From: an uncultured Marivita sp. | Lineage (GTDB): Bacteria; Pseudomonadota; Alphaproteobacteria; Rhodobacterales; Rhodobacteraceae | Direction: 5' to 3' | Length of the DNA: 52,423 bases | NCBI GenBank assembly: GCA_947503115.1 | Contig: CANNCS010000013.1 | Coordinates: forward strand, 1 to 52,423 | In this document: positions 42,099 to 51,687 of the stretch, piece after piece | Position numbering within the stretch: the stretch's first letter is position 1 | Layout: each line of letters starts with the position of its first letter | Translations under genes and position numbers: made by a program | Notes under the pieces: model-generated | The model's input: only the letters and a program-made list of their open reading frames with translations | What the model was told of the DNA's origin: nothing | Databases searched by the model: none

Positions 42099-43130
42099 AT
42101 GGGCCGTTTTTTTGTTGTTCTTTTTCTGGTTCTCAGCCCGATAGCCTCTATGGCGCAGGACATGCGTCTTGCCAAAATCCTTGAGGTGCAATCTGAAGAT
42201 GGGGCCGTGACTCGGCAGTTCTTCGGGCATGTTGTGGCGCGGGAAACGGTCGATCTGGCGTTTCAGGTTGGTGGCCAGATCTTTGAGTTGCCGCTGATTG
42301 AAGGCGCACGGATCGACAAAGGCACAGTGGTGGCGCAGCTTGATCTTGAGCCATTCGAACTCGCACTCGATCAGGCACGGGTGCAGAAGGATCAGGCCGA
42401 GCGCACGGTGGAACGGTTGCAGAAATTGCAGGGCAGCACTGTGAGCCAAGTGTCGGTGGACGATGCCGAAACCTCGTTGCAGCTAGCTGATATTGCGGTA
42501 CGCAATGCCGAACGTGAGTTGAACAATGCAACCCTTTTGGCGCCCTTCGATGCGTTGGTCGCAGCACGGAACGTGGCGAATTATTCGACTATCGCAGCAG
42601 GGACACCTGTCGCGCGTTTGCACGACATGTCCGACCTGCGGATCGAGATCGACGTGCCCGAAGTGCTGTTTCAGCGCGCAGGAACTGACCCCAGTGTTGA
42701 ACTGTGGGCGCAGTTTCCCACCGAGGACACGCGCTATCCTGTGACCCCACGCGAGTTCAATGCAGAGACCTCGCAGGTTGGGCAGACCTATCAAATCACG
42801 CTGGGCATGTCGCCGCCCGAGGGGCAGATTATCCTGCCGGGATCATCGGTGACCGTTTACGCCACGCTAAACGGTGGATCGCCGGATATCATCATCCCGG
42901 CGTCAGCTGTCAGCACGACCAATGATGGCGGCACTACCGTGATGGTGTTCACGCCGACTGGGGCGGATGAAGGCACGGTCGCCCGACGACCGGTGACGGT
43001 AGAACCGACCATTCGGGGCGAGGTGCGCGTCACCGATGGGTTGGAACCGGGTGAAGAGATCGTCGCAAGCGGGGCCAGTCAATTGGCCGACGGGGATCGC
43101 GTGAAGCGGTTCACCGGGTTCTCGAACTGA
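42099..43130 (+). CDS. RND efflux periplasmic adaptor
   Basis: This 343-residue protein starts at ATG 42099 (GGAG site); a GTG start 33 bp upstream is less likely. It has a signal peptide (MGRFFVVLFLVLSPIASMAQ), a lipoyl half-motif (VDLAFQVGGQIFELPLIEGARIDKGTVVAQLD), a coiled hairpin (ALDQARVQKDQAERTVERLQ) and a second lipoyl half (NNATLLAPFDALVAAR). This is the HlyD/AcrA family. It bridges the RND pump and an outer-membrane channel not encoded here. The RND gene starts 10 bp downstream. Confidence 0.9.
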   Translation: MGRFFVVLFLVLSPIASMAQDMRLAKILEVQSEDGAVTRQFFGHVVARETVDLAFQVGGQIFELPLIEGARIDKGTVVAQLDLEPFELALDQARVQKDQAERTVERLQKLQGSTVSQVSVDDAETSLQLADIAVRNAERELNNATLLAPFDALVAARNVANYSTIAAGTPVARLHDMSDLRIEIDVPEVLFQRAGTDPSVELWAQFPTEDTRYPVTPREFNAETSQVGQTYQITLGMSPPEGQIILPGSSVTVYATLNGGSPDIIIPASAVSTTNDGGTTVMVFTPTGADEGTVARRPVTVEPTIRGEVRVTDGLEPGEEIVASGASQLADGDRVKRFTGFSN

Positions 43131-43140
43131 GTGCTGGGCT

Positions 43141-46100
43141 ATGAACATCGCTAAATCCTCGATCGATCGCCCGATCATCACGTGGCTTATCATGCTGGCT
43201 GCCCTTCTAGGGGGCATCTGGGGCTTTTTTTCGCTGGGTCGGTTGGAAGACCCAGCTTTTACCATCAAGACCGCAGTGGTCGTCACCGAATACCCCGGTG
43301 CCAGCGCGCAGCAGGTGGCGCGCGAGGTGACGGAGCCTCTGGAATCCGAGATCCAGAAGATGTCCGAGGTCAAGGAGGTTCGATCGGTCAACCAGCCGGG
43401 CCAATCGCGCATCAGCGTGGACATGAAAGACCAGTATGACGGTGAGGAACTGCCAGAGATTTGGACCAAGCTGCGGAATCGGGTGACTGCGGCGCAACTG
43501 CCTTCGGGAACAGGACAGCCGTTTGTGAATGACGGATTTGGGGATGTGTTCGGCATTTACTATGCCGTGACCGCGCCCGGCTTTTCTGATGCAGAGATTT
43601 ACGAATTGTCGACGTTCCTAAGGCGCGAACTTCTGACTGTGGACGGGGTGGCTGATGTGGCACTGTCAGGGGTGCCGAACGAGGTGATCTATGTCGAACC
43701 TGACCCTGTTCTGAGCACCAACCTGAACATCCCTCCTACGGCGATTCAAAGCGCACTGACCACGGCCAATTCGGTTGTGGATGGCGGATCGATTCAGAAT
43801 GTGGACGGGCGCACCCTGATCCAAGGGCCAGATGGCTATGATACCGTGCAAGAGATCGCGGGATTGACCGTTGGTGTCGGTGGAGAGGTGCTCAACCTTT
43901 TTGACTTTGCCGAGGTGCGTCGCGCCCGCGAAGATACGCCGTCGCTGATCATCCGTCACAACGGGGTCGAGGCGTTTACGTTGGGCATCGCTGGGATCGG
44001 GTCGGAGAACATCGTTGATGTGGGCAAGCGCGCTGATGCCAAACTGGCTGAGTTGGCACCGCAAATCCCCGTGGGTGTAGAGTTACAGCCGATCTACCAA
44101 CAACACGTGGTGGTGGAAGAAGCGTCGAATGCATTTCTGATCAACCTTGCTATGTCGGTCACAATCGTGGTGATCGTTCTGGCGCTGTTCATGGGGTGGC
44201 GCGCTGCAGTCGTTGTCGGCGTTACGCTGCTTTTGACGGTTGTAGGTACGTTGTTCTTTATGGCGATCTTTTCCATCGAGATGGAGCGGATTTCTCTGGG
44301 TGCGTTGATTATCGCTATGGGGATGTTGGTGGACAACGCCATCGTTGTGGCCGAGGGAATGCAAATCGCTATGCGGCGGGGCAAAGATAGCCGCGAGGCG
44401 GCCGACGAAGCTGCGAGCAAGACGCAAATCCCGCTCTTGGGGGCGACGGTGATCGGGATCATGGCCTTTGCGGGCATCGGGCTTAGCCCTGATGCAACCG
44501 GGGAGTTCCTGTTCTCGTTGTTTGCTGTGATCGGAATTTCGCTGCTGCTGTCATGGGTGCTGGCACTGACGGCCACGCCATTGCTCGGGCACTACTTTTT
44601 TAAGCGCGGCGCCGCGGACGATGACAATGCCTACGGTGGTCTGATGTTCCGCCTCTACGGGGCAATCCTGAAAGGCGCGCTGCGGGCTTGGTGGCTGGTC
44701 ATTGTCGGTCTGATCGGGATTACCGTCGTCTGCTTCATGTTGTTCGGTCAAATCAAGCAGCAGTTCTTCCCTGATAGCAACACCCCGCTGTTTTTTGTCC
44801 ACTACAAGCTGGAGCAGGGGGCGTCGATCCACGAGACCTCGCGAGACCTGATGGTGTTCGAAGAGTGGCTTTCCGGGCAGGACGACGTGGTGTCGGCTTC
44901 GGCCTTTGTGGGGCGCGGTGCGGATCGGTTCATGCTGACCTATCAGGCTGAAGACCCGAACCCGAGCTATGGCCATATCATCGTTCGAACCAACAGCATT
45001 GATGAGATTGCGCCACTGATCGCAGAGCTTGAGGCGTTCGCGGCCGAAAGTTTGCCGCAAGGCGAATTTCGCGCCAAGCGTCTGGCCTTTGGTCCCGGTG
45101 GCGGTGACCCGATCCAGGTGCGGTTCTCAGGGCCAGATGCGGTGGTTCTGCGCGATCTCGCGGACGAGGCGATGGCGCGGTTTACGGCGGCGTCTGACAA
45201 CATTGTCGCCCCGCGCATCAACTGGCGAGAGCAGGAACTTGTGCTCAAGCCGGTTTATGCCACTGACCGCGCTCAAGAGGCCGGGATCACCCGTGATGAT
45301 ATCACTTCGATCCTGAGATTTGCGACAACGGGGATCCAGTCTGCTGTTTATCGCGAGGGTGACCGACAGATCCCGATCGTGCTGCGGGCTGATCCCGAAG
45401 CGGAACTCGCGCTGATCGATCAAGTGGTCTATGCGCAAAACGCGCAAAGCTTTGTGCCGCTGGAACAGGTGACGGATGGGCTAATCTTTGAGGCGCAGAA
45501 CACGCTTCTGATGCGGCGTGACCGGTTGCTGACTATTACGGTTGGCGCGGATACCGTCAAAGGGCTGACCGCCGCGCAGGTACAGGCTGAGGTGACTGAG
45601 ACCATCGAGGCGATGGAACTGCCCCGGGGCTACAAGATGGAGTGGGGCGGAGAGCTGGAAAGTTCGTCTGACGCGCAGGCGAGCCTTGGGCGGCAATTGC
45701 CGATGAGCCTGATTATCATGGTGGTGATTTCCGTTTTGCTATTCAACGCGTTGCGGCAACCGTTGATCATTTGGCTGCTGGTGCCGATGTCCGTGAACGG
45801 TGTCAGTCTGGCGTTGCTGGGTACTGGTTTCCCGTTCACCTTCACTGCGTTGCTGGGCCTGTTGTCTCTGTCAGGGATGCTAATCAAAAACGGCATCGTT
45901 CTGGTGGAAGAGATTGATATTGTACGCGCCGAAAAGCCAGATCAGGATTTGAAAACGTCCATCGTGGAGGCTTCTACCTCGCGTCTGCGCCCCGTTGTTC
46001 TGGCGGCAGTAACGACCATTCTGGGGATGTTGCCGTTGATCTGGGACGCGTTCTTCCAATCAATGGCCGTGACGATCATGGGGGGGCTTGCCTTTGCATC

Positions 46101-46173
46101 TGTGCTGACGCTCGTGGCGGCCCCGGTTTTCTACTATACGTTCTTCAGGCGCGAGGCGGCTCTGGCGGCGTAA
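43141..46173 (+). CDS. RND efflux permease
   Basis: This 1010-residue inner-membrane pump has twelve hydrophobic segments in two repeats, large periplasmic loops, and the proton-relay helix with MGMLVDNAIVVAEGMQ. It starts MNIAKSSIDRPIITWLIMLA. It is of AcrB-like (HAE1-type) architecture, though slightly short for AcrB (about 1049). No outer-membrane TolC gene is adjacent. The substrate may be drugs or cell metabolites. It is convergent with the DMGDH-type gene, and no strong terminator is seen in the 135 bp between them. Confidence 0.92.
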   Translation: MNIAKSSIDRPIITWLIMLAALLGGIWGFFSLGRLEDPAFTIKTAVVVTEYPGASAQQVAREVTEPLESEIQKMSEVKEVRSVNQPGQSRISVDMKDQYDGEELPEIWTKLRNRVTAAQLPSGTGQPFVNDGFGDVFGIYYAVTAPGFSDAEIYELSTFLRRELLTVDGVADVALSGVPNEVIYVEPDPVLSTNLNIPPTAIQSALTTANSVVDGGSIQNVDGRTLIQGPDGYDTVQEIAGLTVGVGGEVLNLFDFAEVRRAREDTPSLIIRHNGVEAFTLGIAGIGSENIVDVGKRADAKLAELAPQIPVGVELQPIYQQHVVVEEASNAFLINLAMSVTIVVIVLALFMGWRAAVVVGVTLLLTVVGTLFFMAIFSIEMERISLGALIIAMGMLVDNAIVVAEGMQIAMRRGKDSREAADEAASKTQIPLLGATVIGIMAFAGIGLSPDATGEFLFSLFAVIGISLLLSWVLALTATPLLGHYFFKRGAADDDNAYGGLMFRLYGAILKGALRAWWLVIVGLIGITVVCFMLFGQIKQQFFPDSNTPLFFVHYKLEQGASIHETSRDLMVFEEWLSGQDDVVSASAFVGRGADRFMLTYQAEDPNPSYGHIIVRTNSIDEIAPLIAELEAFAAESLPQGEFRAKRLAFGPGGGDPIQVRFSGPDAVVLRDLADEAMARFTAASDNIVAPRINWREQELVLKPVYATDRAQEAGITRDDITSILRFATTGIQSAVYREGDRQIPIVLRADPEAELALIDQVVYAQNAQSFVPLEQVTDGLIFEAQNTLLMRRDRLLTITVGADTVKGLTAAQVQAEVTETIEAMELPRGYKMEWGGELESSSDAQASLGRQLPMSLIIMVVISVLLFNALRQPLIIWLLVPMSVNGVSLALLGTGFPFTFTALLGLLSLSGMLIKNGIVLVEEIDIVRAEKPDQDLKTSIVEASTSRLRPVVLAAVTTILGMLPLIWDAFFQSMAVTIMGGLAFASVLTLVAAPVFYYTFFRREAALAA

Positions 46174-46308
46174 TTGTAAGACACGCCAAGGGTAGCGACG
46201 CCGTTTATCCAAATTGGCGGCGGCGCGTCCTGTAGGTTTGCCAGTCATCGTTTCGTTGCAATGCGCAATTCGGAGACTAAAGACTGGCGTGTGGTTGTGG
46301 GGGGCGCA

Positions 46309-48744
46309 CTATCCTTGCATTAACGTATTGCCCGGATCGTAGGGCGATGGTGCGATGACTTGAACCGCGGTCATGTCGCCGCACAGGTCCAATTCGATCA
46401 TCGTGCCGACTTCGGCAAAAGCATTTTCGACAAAGGCGTAAGCGAGGTTCATTCCAATTCGGTGTCCCCATTCGCCAGAGGTGACCGTTCCAACAACTTT
46501 ACCAGCAGACATCACTGACGCGCCGGGGGGGGCAGGGGCATGGTTTGCTTCGACTTTCAAGGTCACCAATCGTTTGCTCGATCCGGTGTTGCGCCGCTGT
46601 TCCAAGGCCTCTTTGCCAACGAAATGCGCTTTGTCCATTTTGACGAAACGGCCTAGCCCTGTTTCGAACGGGTCGAACTCGGTCAGAAGGTCGGCTTTCC
46701 AATGCAGAAAGCCTTTTTCCAACCGCATCGTGTCTACTGCGCGAGCGCCGAAGAGCCGTATTCCATGTGCTTGACCTGCCTCTTGGAGGGCAAGGTAAGC
46801 CGCATACAGTGCTTCGTTGGGAATGTGGATTTCATAGGCAAGTTCGCCCGAAAAACTGACGGACATCACGGTCGCTGGGGCAAAGCCGATGAAGCATTCC
46901 CGCACCGACAGCCATGGAAAGGCATCTTTTGACCAATCCGCCCGGCTGACACTTTGCATCACATCGCGTGACTTGGGGCCCGCCAAAACGAGAATGGTCT
47001 GCTGGTTGGTCAGACTTCGGATTTGGACATCCTCATCCGGTCGCAGATGCGCCTGTAACCAGTCCATGTCATGATATTCGCTGGCGGCGGCTGATCCGTA
47101 CCACACTCGGTCGGGGCCACGGTCAGAGGCGGGTAGGTTCGCGACTGTCGCTTCTCCTTTGACCATGCCGTGATGGTTCAGCAGATAACCCAACCCGACA
47201 CGCCCATCACGTTTTGCCACGCGGCCACAGAACATGCGGTCAAGGAATTGGTGGCGATCTGTTCCTGTGATTTCCAAACGGTTGAATCCGTTGACTTCGC
47301 AAAGCCCCACATTTTCGTGCACATTCTGCACTTCGGCGCCCACGACTTCGAATGTTTCGTCGAAGTTGAAGGACAGATTAGGGTGAAACTCTGGCGATGG
47401 TTTGATGTAATCGACGCGTTCCCAGCCGTTCACCACGGTGAATTCAGCCCCTTTTGCCGCCAGTACTGGTGTCAGAGGCGTTGTCTTGGCTGGACGACCA
47501 GCTGGGCGATGTTCGTGCGGAAAGTGAAACCGAAACTCGTTCTGGTAATCCTCAATGGCTTTAAGGGCTGTCATTTCGACATTTGCATGTCCGGTGAAGC
47601 GACGCGGATCGAGACACCAAGTGTCATAACACGCCTCGCCATGAACAATTTGCTGCGCCAGAAGCCAGCCATGCCCACCGCCTTCGCCCAGCCCGGCCCG
47701 CAGTCCAATGATGCAGAACGCGTTGCGTTTGCCGGGGATGGGGCCGACTAGCGGTGCACCGTCGATCGTGTAGGTGATGGGACCGTTGACCACCCGCTTG
47801 ATGCCGACCTCGGCCAGCACCGGCATCCGCGCGAAGGCGCCCTCCAGAACGTCAATGACCCGGTCAAGATCATCGGGGCATAGGTCGTTCGAAAAGTCTG
47901 GGCTGATCCCGTTCATGCCCCATGATTTGCAATCCTGCTCGTAAAACCCGACCAGCAACCCGCCCTTTTCCTGACGTGAGTAATAGTCAGATATCGGGCA
48001 ACGTAGCAGGGGCATACGGTGACCAGCCTCGGCGATGGCCGCGATATCTTCGGTCACGAAATATTGGTGTTCCATCGAAGAAACGGGGTGATGCACGCCC
48101 ATCATCGCGCCGACTTCGTTCACGCGGTAGCCACAGGCGTTCACGACGATATCGGCGTCGATCGCCCCCTTGTCTGTTTCAACCGTCCAGGTGTCGTCGG
48201 CCTTTTGCACTAGTCCCGTGACCGTTGTCTGTCGGTATACTTCGGCACCTGCCTTGCGCGCATGAAAAGCGAGCGCCTGACAAAGCTGCGCAGGGTCGAT
48301 ATCTCCATCTTCTCCATCCCACAGTCCACCCAACAGGTTTTCGGTCGAGATCAGTGGATGGCGACGGGCGCATTCCTCGGCATCTATTACTTCAAAGGTT
48401 ACGCCCATTCCCCGCGCCATGGATGCGAAGTGTCGGTATCCCTGCATTTGCGCTTCGGTATTGGCCAGCCGTATGCCGCCGTCACCATGGTGGTAGCCGA
48501 CCGGGTATTCAGGATCATCTCGCAGCTTTTTGTAAAGCGCGATGGAGTGCGATTTCAGTCCAACCATCGTCTGGTTCATCCCGAAATTCGTCACCTGCGC
48601 CGCCGAATGCCAGGTGGTGCCGGAAGTCAGTTCGTCCCGTTCGATCAGGACGACGTCGGTCCAGCCTTCCTGTGTCAAATGGTAGAGCGTCGAACACCCG
48701 GCAATTCCGCCGCCCACGATGACAACTTTGGTGCGCGATTTCAT
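46309..48744 (-). CDS. DMGDH/sarcosine dehydrogenase-type flavoprotein with GcvT domain
   Basis: This 811-residue protein starts at ATG 48744 (MKSRTKVVIVGGGIAGCSTL); a longer frame adds 19 residues. The N-terminal DAO-type FAD domain carries the GGGIAGC motif and the TTWHSAA segment, whose His46 matches the covalent-flavin histidine of dimethylglycine dehydrogenase. After a linker (FETFEVVGAEVQNVHENVGL; the F/V-rich FAO_M-like part) comes a C-terminal GcvT-like folate domain (GARAVDTMRLEKGFLHWKAD). It would oxidatively demethylate an N-methylated glycine or similar amine and pass formaldehyde to tetrahydrofolate. It is divergent from the MttB-family gene. Confidence 0.88.
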   Translation of the reverse strand: MKSRTKVVIVGGGIAGCSTLYHLTQEGWTDVVLIERDELTSGTTWHSAAQVTNFGMNQTMVGLKSHSIALYKKLRDDPEYPVGYHHGDGGIRLANTEAQMQGYRHFASMARGMGVTFEVIDAEECARRHPLISTENLLGGLWDGEDGDIDPAQLCQALAFHARKAGAEVYRQTTVTGLVQKADDTWTVETDKGAIDADIVVNACGYRVNEVGAMMGVHHPVSSMEHQYFVTEDIAAIAEAGHRMPLLRCPISDYYSRQEKGGLLVGFYEQDCKSWGMNGISPDFSNDLCPDDLDRVIDVLEGAFARMPVLAEVGIKRVVNGPITYTIDGAPLVGPIPGKRNAFCIIGLRAGLGEGGGHGWLLAQQIVHGEACYDTWCLDPRRFTGHANVEMTALKAIEDYQNEFRFHFPHEHRPAGRPAKTTPLTPVLAAKGAEFTVVNGWERVDYIKPSPEFHPNLSFNFDETFEVVGAEVQNVHENVGLCEVNGFNRLEITGTDRHQFLDRMFCGRVAKRDGRVGLGYLLNHHGMVKGEATVANLPASDRGPDRVWYGSAAASEYHDMDWLQAHLRPDEDVQIRSLTNQQTILVLAGPKSRDVMQSVSRADWSKDAFPWLSVRECFIGFAPATVMSVSFSGELAYEIHIPNEALYAAYLALQEAGQAHGIRLFGARAVDTMRLEKGFLHWKADLLTEFDPFETGLGRFVKMDKAHFVGKEALEQRRNTGSSKRLVTLKVEANHAPAPPGASVMSAGKVVGTVTSGEWGHRIGMNLAYAFVENAFAEVGTMIELDLCGDMTAVQVIAPSPYDPGNTLMQG

Positions 48745-48838
48745 GATCCGTCTCCATCCAGTTACGCACGCGACAGAGGCGCGATTTTGTAGAACTGGCA
48801 ATCAAATCATAATAATTTCGACAATACCGTAACTGTAA

Positions 48839-48853
48839 TTCGAAAATTTCGAA
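48839..48853. promoter_or_regulatory. palindrome in DMGDH/MttB divergent promoter
   Basis: TTCGAAA-A-TTTCGAA is a perfect 7+1+7 inverted repeat in the 170-bp region between the two divergent genes. A further TTTCGA half-site lies at 48816-48821. It could bind the LysR- or GntR-type regulator encoded to the right. Confidence 0.5.
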
Positions 48854-48914
48854 GATAAAGACTAGGGCTTGCCGGTTTCGCAATATCCTGCCCAGATCAC
48901 TCCGTTCCTTACTG

Positions 48915-50450
48915 ATGAAAGCGAACCCTGTGGTAGAAAGATCCAAACGCGCCGGACGCGTGGAACGGATAGCGAAACGCCGGGCCAAGCCTTTGCTGAA
49001 CCCCTGTCCGCCAGGGCAGCCGGGTGGCGCCTACAAGCCCCTGACCGAAGTTGAGCTCAATACGATCTATGACACCGCGCTGAAATTGTTGTCTGATCTT
49101 GGTCTTGGAGAGGTGCCGGACCGACTGCGCAACGATCTGTTGAAGGCCGGAGCGTGCGATGGTCCGCATGAGCGCATTCTTTTTCCGCCGGCACTGGTAC
49201 AACGCGCGGTCGACCACGCGGCCAAAACCTTTACCATGCATGGGCGCGACCCAGCGCGTTCCATCGAAGTTGGCGGCAACCGTGTATATTTCGGAACCGG
49301 GGGTGCGGCGGTTCAAGCATTGGATCTTGAAACCCATCGCTACCGCCCGGCAACCTTGGTCGATCTGCATGATTTTACCCGTTTGCAAGACGTGTTGATC
49401 AACATCAGTTGGTACACCCGTTGTTGCGTGGCCACTGATGTGCCCGACACGTTCGATCTCGACGTGAACACTGTCTATGCCCTGTTGCGCAACACCACAA
49501 AACCCACGGCCACCTCTTTTACCCTGGCGGAACACGTCGCCCCGATTGTCGAGATGCTCGACATAGCTGCAGGTGGCCCCGGTGCGTTCTCTAAACGCCC
49601 CTTCATGAAGGCCCATATCAGCCCCATCATCTCGCCTCTGCGCTATGGCGAGGATGCGGTCGACGTCGTGTATGAGTGTATTCGGCACAACATTCCCATG
49701 TCTTGCATCACTGCGGCACAGGCTGGGGCCACTGCACCCGCAACGCTGGCGGGTTTCCTTGCCCAGTCGCTCGCCGAAACGCTGGCGTCCCTCGTGATGG
49801 TACACGCCATTCAGCCGGGCTTTCCCATGGTGTTCTCAAACTGGCCGCTGGTTGTGGATCTACGCACAGGTTCATTCGCTGGGGGAAGCGGCGAGACGGC
49901 GCTGCTCAATGCGGCCTCTGCGCAACTGTCGAATTGGTTGGGCCTGCCTTCGGGAGTGGCCTGTTCGATGACCGACGCAAAGGCCATTGATGCGCAATGT
50001 GGTATGGAAAAGGGACTGACATCAATGGCCGCAGCATTGGCGGGCGGCAACCTCATCTATGAAAGCTCGGGCATGACGGCGTCACTTCTCGGTGCGAGTT
50101 TCGAAGCCTTTGTGCTGGATGATGAGATGCATTCACACACCTACCGCGCGCTGCGTGGGATCGAAGTAAATGAGGCTAATCTTGGCTATGATGCGATCGT
50201 CGATGCGGTGTTGGGTGACGGGCATTTCCTAGGCGGTCAGCATACGTTCGAAGCGATGGAGCGAGACTACTTCTATCCCGCGCTGGCCAATCGTGATGAG
50301 CCTCGGACCTGGGCAGAGAAGGGAGCGAAAGACGTCTGGGCGGTGGCCAATGCGCAGGCCCGCGAAATCCTTGAGACCCACCGACCGGACTACCTGACAC
50401 CAGAACAGGACCGTGCCATTCGAGAGAAATTCAACATTCTTTTCGCGTGA
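48915..50450 (+). CDS. MttB-family methyltransferase, non-pyrrolysine
   Basis: This 511-residue protein is of the trimethylamine methyltransferase (MttB) superfamily: NTIYDTALKLLSDLGLGEVP, GTGGAAVQALDLETHRYRPA, LTSMAAALAGGNLIYESSGM and GGQHTFEAMERDYFYPALAN. The reading frame has no internal amber codon, so it lacks the pyrrolysine of true MttB. Non-Pyl relatives (MtgB, MtpB, MtcB) demethylate glycine betaine, proline betaine or carnitine via a corrinoid protein. No corrinoid protein is encoded in the window. The start is preceded by no strong ribosome site, so it may be a few codons off. It is divergent from a DMGDH-type gene, suggesting the same substrate chain. Confidence 0.86.
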   Translation: MKANPVVERSKRAGRVERIAKRRAKPLLNPCPPGQPGGAYKPLTEVELNTIYDTALKLLSDLGLGEVPDRLRNDLLKAGACDGPHERILFPPALVQRAVDHAAKTFTMHGRDPARSIEVGGNRVYFGTGGAAVQALDLETHRYRPATLVDLHDFTRLQDVLINISWYTRCCVATDVPDTFDLDVNTVYALLRNTTKPTATSFTLAEHVAPIVEMLDIAAGGPGAFSKRPFMKAHISPIISPLRYGEDAVDVVYECIRHNIPMSCITAAQAGATAPATLAGFLAQSLAETLASLVMVHAIQPGFPMVFSNWPLVVDLRTGSFAGGSGETALLNAASAQLSNWLGLPSGVACSMTDAKAIDAQCGMEKGLTSMAAALAGGNLIYESSGMTASLLGASFEAFVLDDEMHSHTYRALRGIEVNEANLGYDAIVDAVLGDGHFLGGQHTFEAMERDYFYPALANRDEPRTWAEKGAKDVWAVANAQAREILETHRPDYLTPEQDRAIREKFNILFA

Positions 50451-50461
50451 GCCTTACGCGG

Positions 50462-51436
50462 TCAGTCCACAAGTTTGAACTGGTCCTCAAGCCAAGGCGC
50501 GGTTTCTACAAGCGGTCGTATCACCTGTGCTTCAAGTGCATTACGCACCTTGCCGTTCACGATATCCAGAACCGAGCGGGAACAGTCAGGCGTCGTAATT
50601 AACGATAGCGTCCGCGAAAACCGTTTGCCGGGAAATGGTTGCATCCTCAAACGGGGTTGAAACCGCTTGGCCCGCGAAAACAGTAGGGGCGTTGTGATGG
50701 TCCATCCCGCGCCCGCCGCGACCATCGCCATCAGGGTCTGGTTGCTGCCGCATTCGAATTTGTGGGGCAGGGTGACCCCCACCCGGCGCAGTTGTGCCTC
50801 GATCTGGCGGGCAATGATCAGGTTGCTTGAAAACTGTAGAAACGGAAGCCCGAAACCTTCCTTCAGCACCTCGGATACCGATGGCTCCACCCCTGCAGGC
50901 AAGACGATGACAAACGGATCACGTAACAGCGGTTGGTCCTGTAGATCGGGCAAACGGTCCGGGGGCGGTGTCGCAATTCCAAGGTCGAGTTCCCGATCTC
51001 GCAGCATTTCGATGATCTCGTGGCTGGTGGCCGTATGGTAGAGAAAATCGCAATCGGGCATCCGTTGCGACAGGTGAACTGCGAGTTCTGGGATGACGTC
51101 GCTTTCGAGATCCTCAATCGTGCCGAGCCGGAGATAACTGGCCTCGGTCAGGTTCCCGGCTGACGCCTCCGCTTTGGCTTTTCTGATCGCTTGCAGGGCA
51201 ATGTCGATATCGCGCAGAAATACGTGGCCCTTCGGTGTCAGCACCATTGGCCGCCGCGAATGGTTGAACAATTCGACCCCAAGATGATCTTCGAGGCTGC
51301 GCAGGTGATGCGACACCGTGCTGATCGACAGCCCGGCCTCTTGGGCGGTTTCACGGAGCGACCCGTTGCGTGAACACAGCTGGAAAATCTCAAGCCATTT
51401 CAGGTTAAGTTCCTTTCGCGCTCCGGGCTTGGGCAT
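50462..51436 (-). CDS. LysR-family transcriptional regulator
   Basis: This 324-residue regulator starts at ATG 51436 (MPKPGARKELNLKWLEIFQL), the position that fits a LysR N-terminus; the longer frame begins with a TTG. The helix-turn-helix is at about residues 20-45 (GSLRETAQEAGLSISTVSHH), followed by the LysR effector domain (LRLGTIEDLESDVIPELAVH; GLPFLQFSSNLIIARQIEAQ). It is convergent with the MttB gene (12 bp apart) and divergent from the GntR gene. It probably controls this amine locus. Confidence 0.88.
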   Translation of the reverse strand: MPKPGARKELNLKWLEIFQLCSRNGSLRETAQEAGLSISTVSHHLRSLEDHLGVELFNHSRRPMVLTPKGHVFLRDIDIALQAIRKAKAEASAGNLTEASYLRLGTIEDLESDVIPELAVHLSQRMPDCDFLYHTATSHEIIEMLRDRELDLGIATPPPDRLPDLQDQPLLRDPFVIVLPAGVEPSVSEVLKEGFGLPFLQFSSNLIIARQIEAQLRRVGVTLPHKFECGSNQTLMAMVAAGAGWTITTPLLFSRAKRFQPRLRMQPFPGKRFSRTLSLITTPDCSRSVLDIVNGKVRNALEAQVIRPLVETAPWLEDQFKLVD

Positions 51437-51551
51437 GGTGAGGTCGGTCCTAGTGTGCAGTCCTACTGGAGACATTCTGACATAATGGCGGCCATCGCCA
51501 ATCAAATCGTAGGACGGCGGCAGCAAACGAAATATGCCGCACCGCAACCTA

Positions 51552-51570
51552 TTGGATCACTTGTGACCAA
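51552..51570. promoter_or_regulatory. palindrome between LysR and GntR genes
   Basis: TTGG, then TCAC-TT-GTGA, then CCAA, with one bulged A, form an inverted repeat in the 251-bp divergent region. A second, weaker TGGAT/ATCCA repeat is near 51650. The rest of the gap holds AT-rich promoter-like sequence. Confidence 0.35.
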
Positions 51571-51687
51571 GTTCAGGTTTCAGCGATCCGCCGCATCCAT
51601 ATCCACGGCCCAAATAATCGCTGATTGACACCAATGTGTATGGATTCAATAAATATCCAATATTTTCATCTCTACGGTGCAAATCTA

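Noticed and set aside
46239-46290. GCCAGTC/GACTGGC inverted repeat as a terminator between the RND and DMGDH genes
   Set aside because: Arms of 7 bp are about 36 nt apart with no T tract; likely chance.
48915-50450. Pyrrolysine-containing trimethylamine methyltransferase
   Set aside because: The frame has no internal TAG, so it belongs to the non-pyrrolysine branch.
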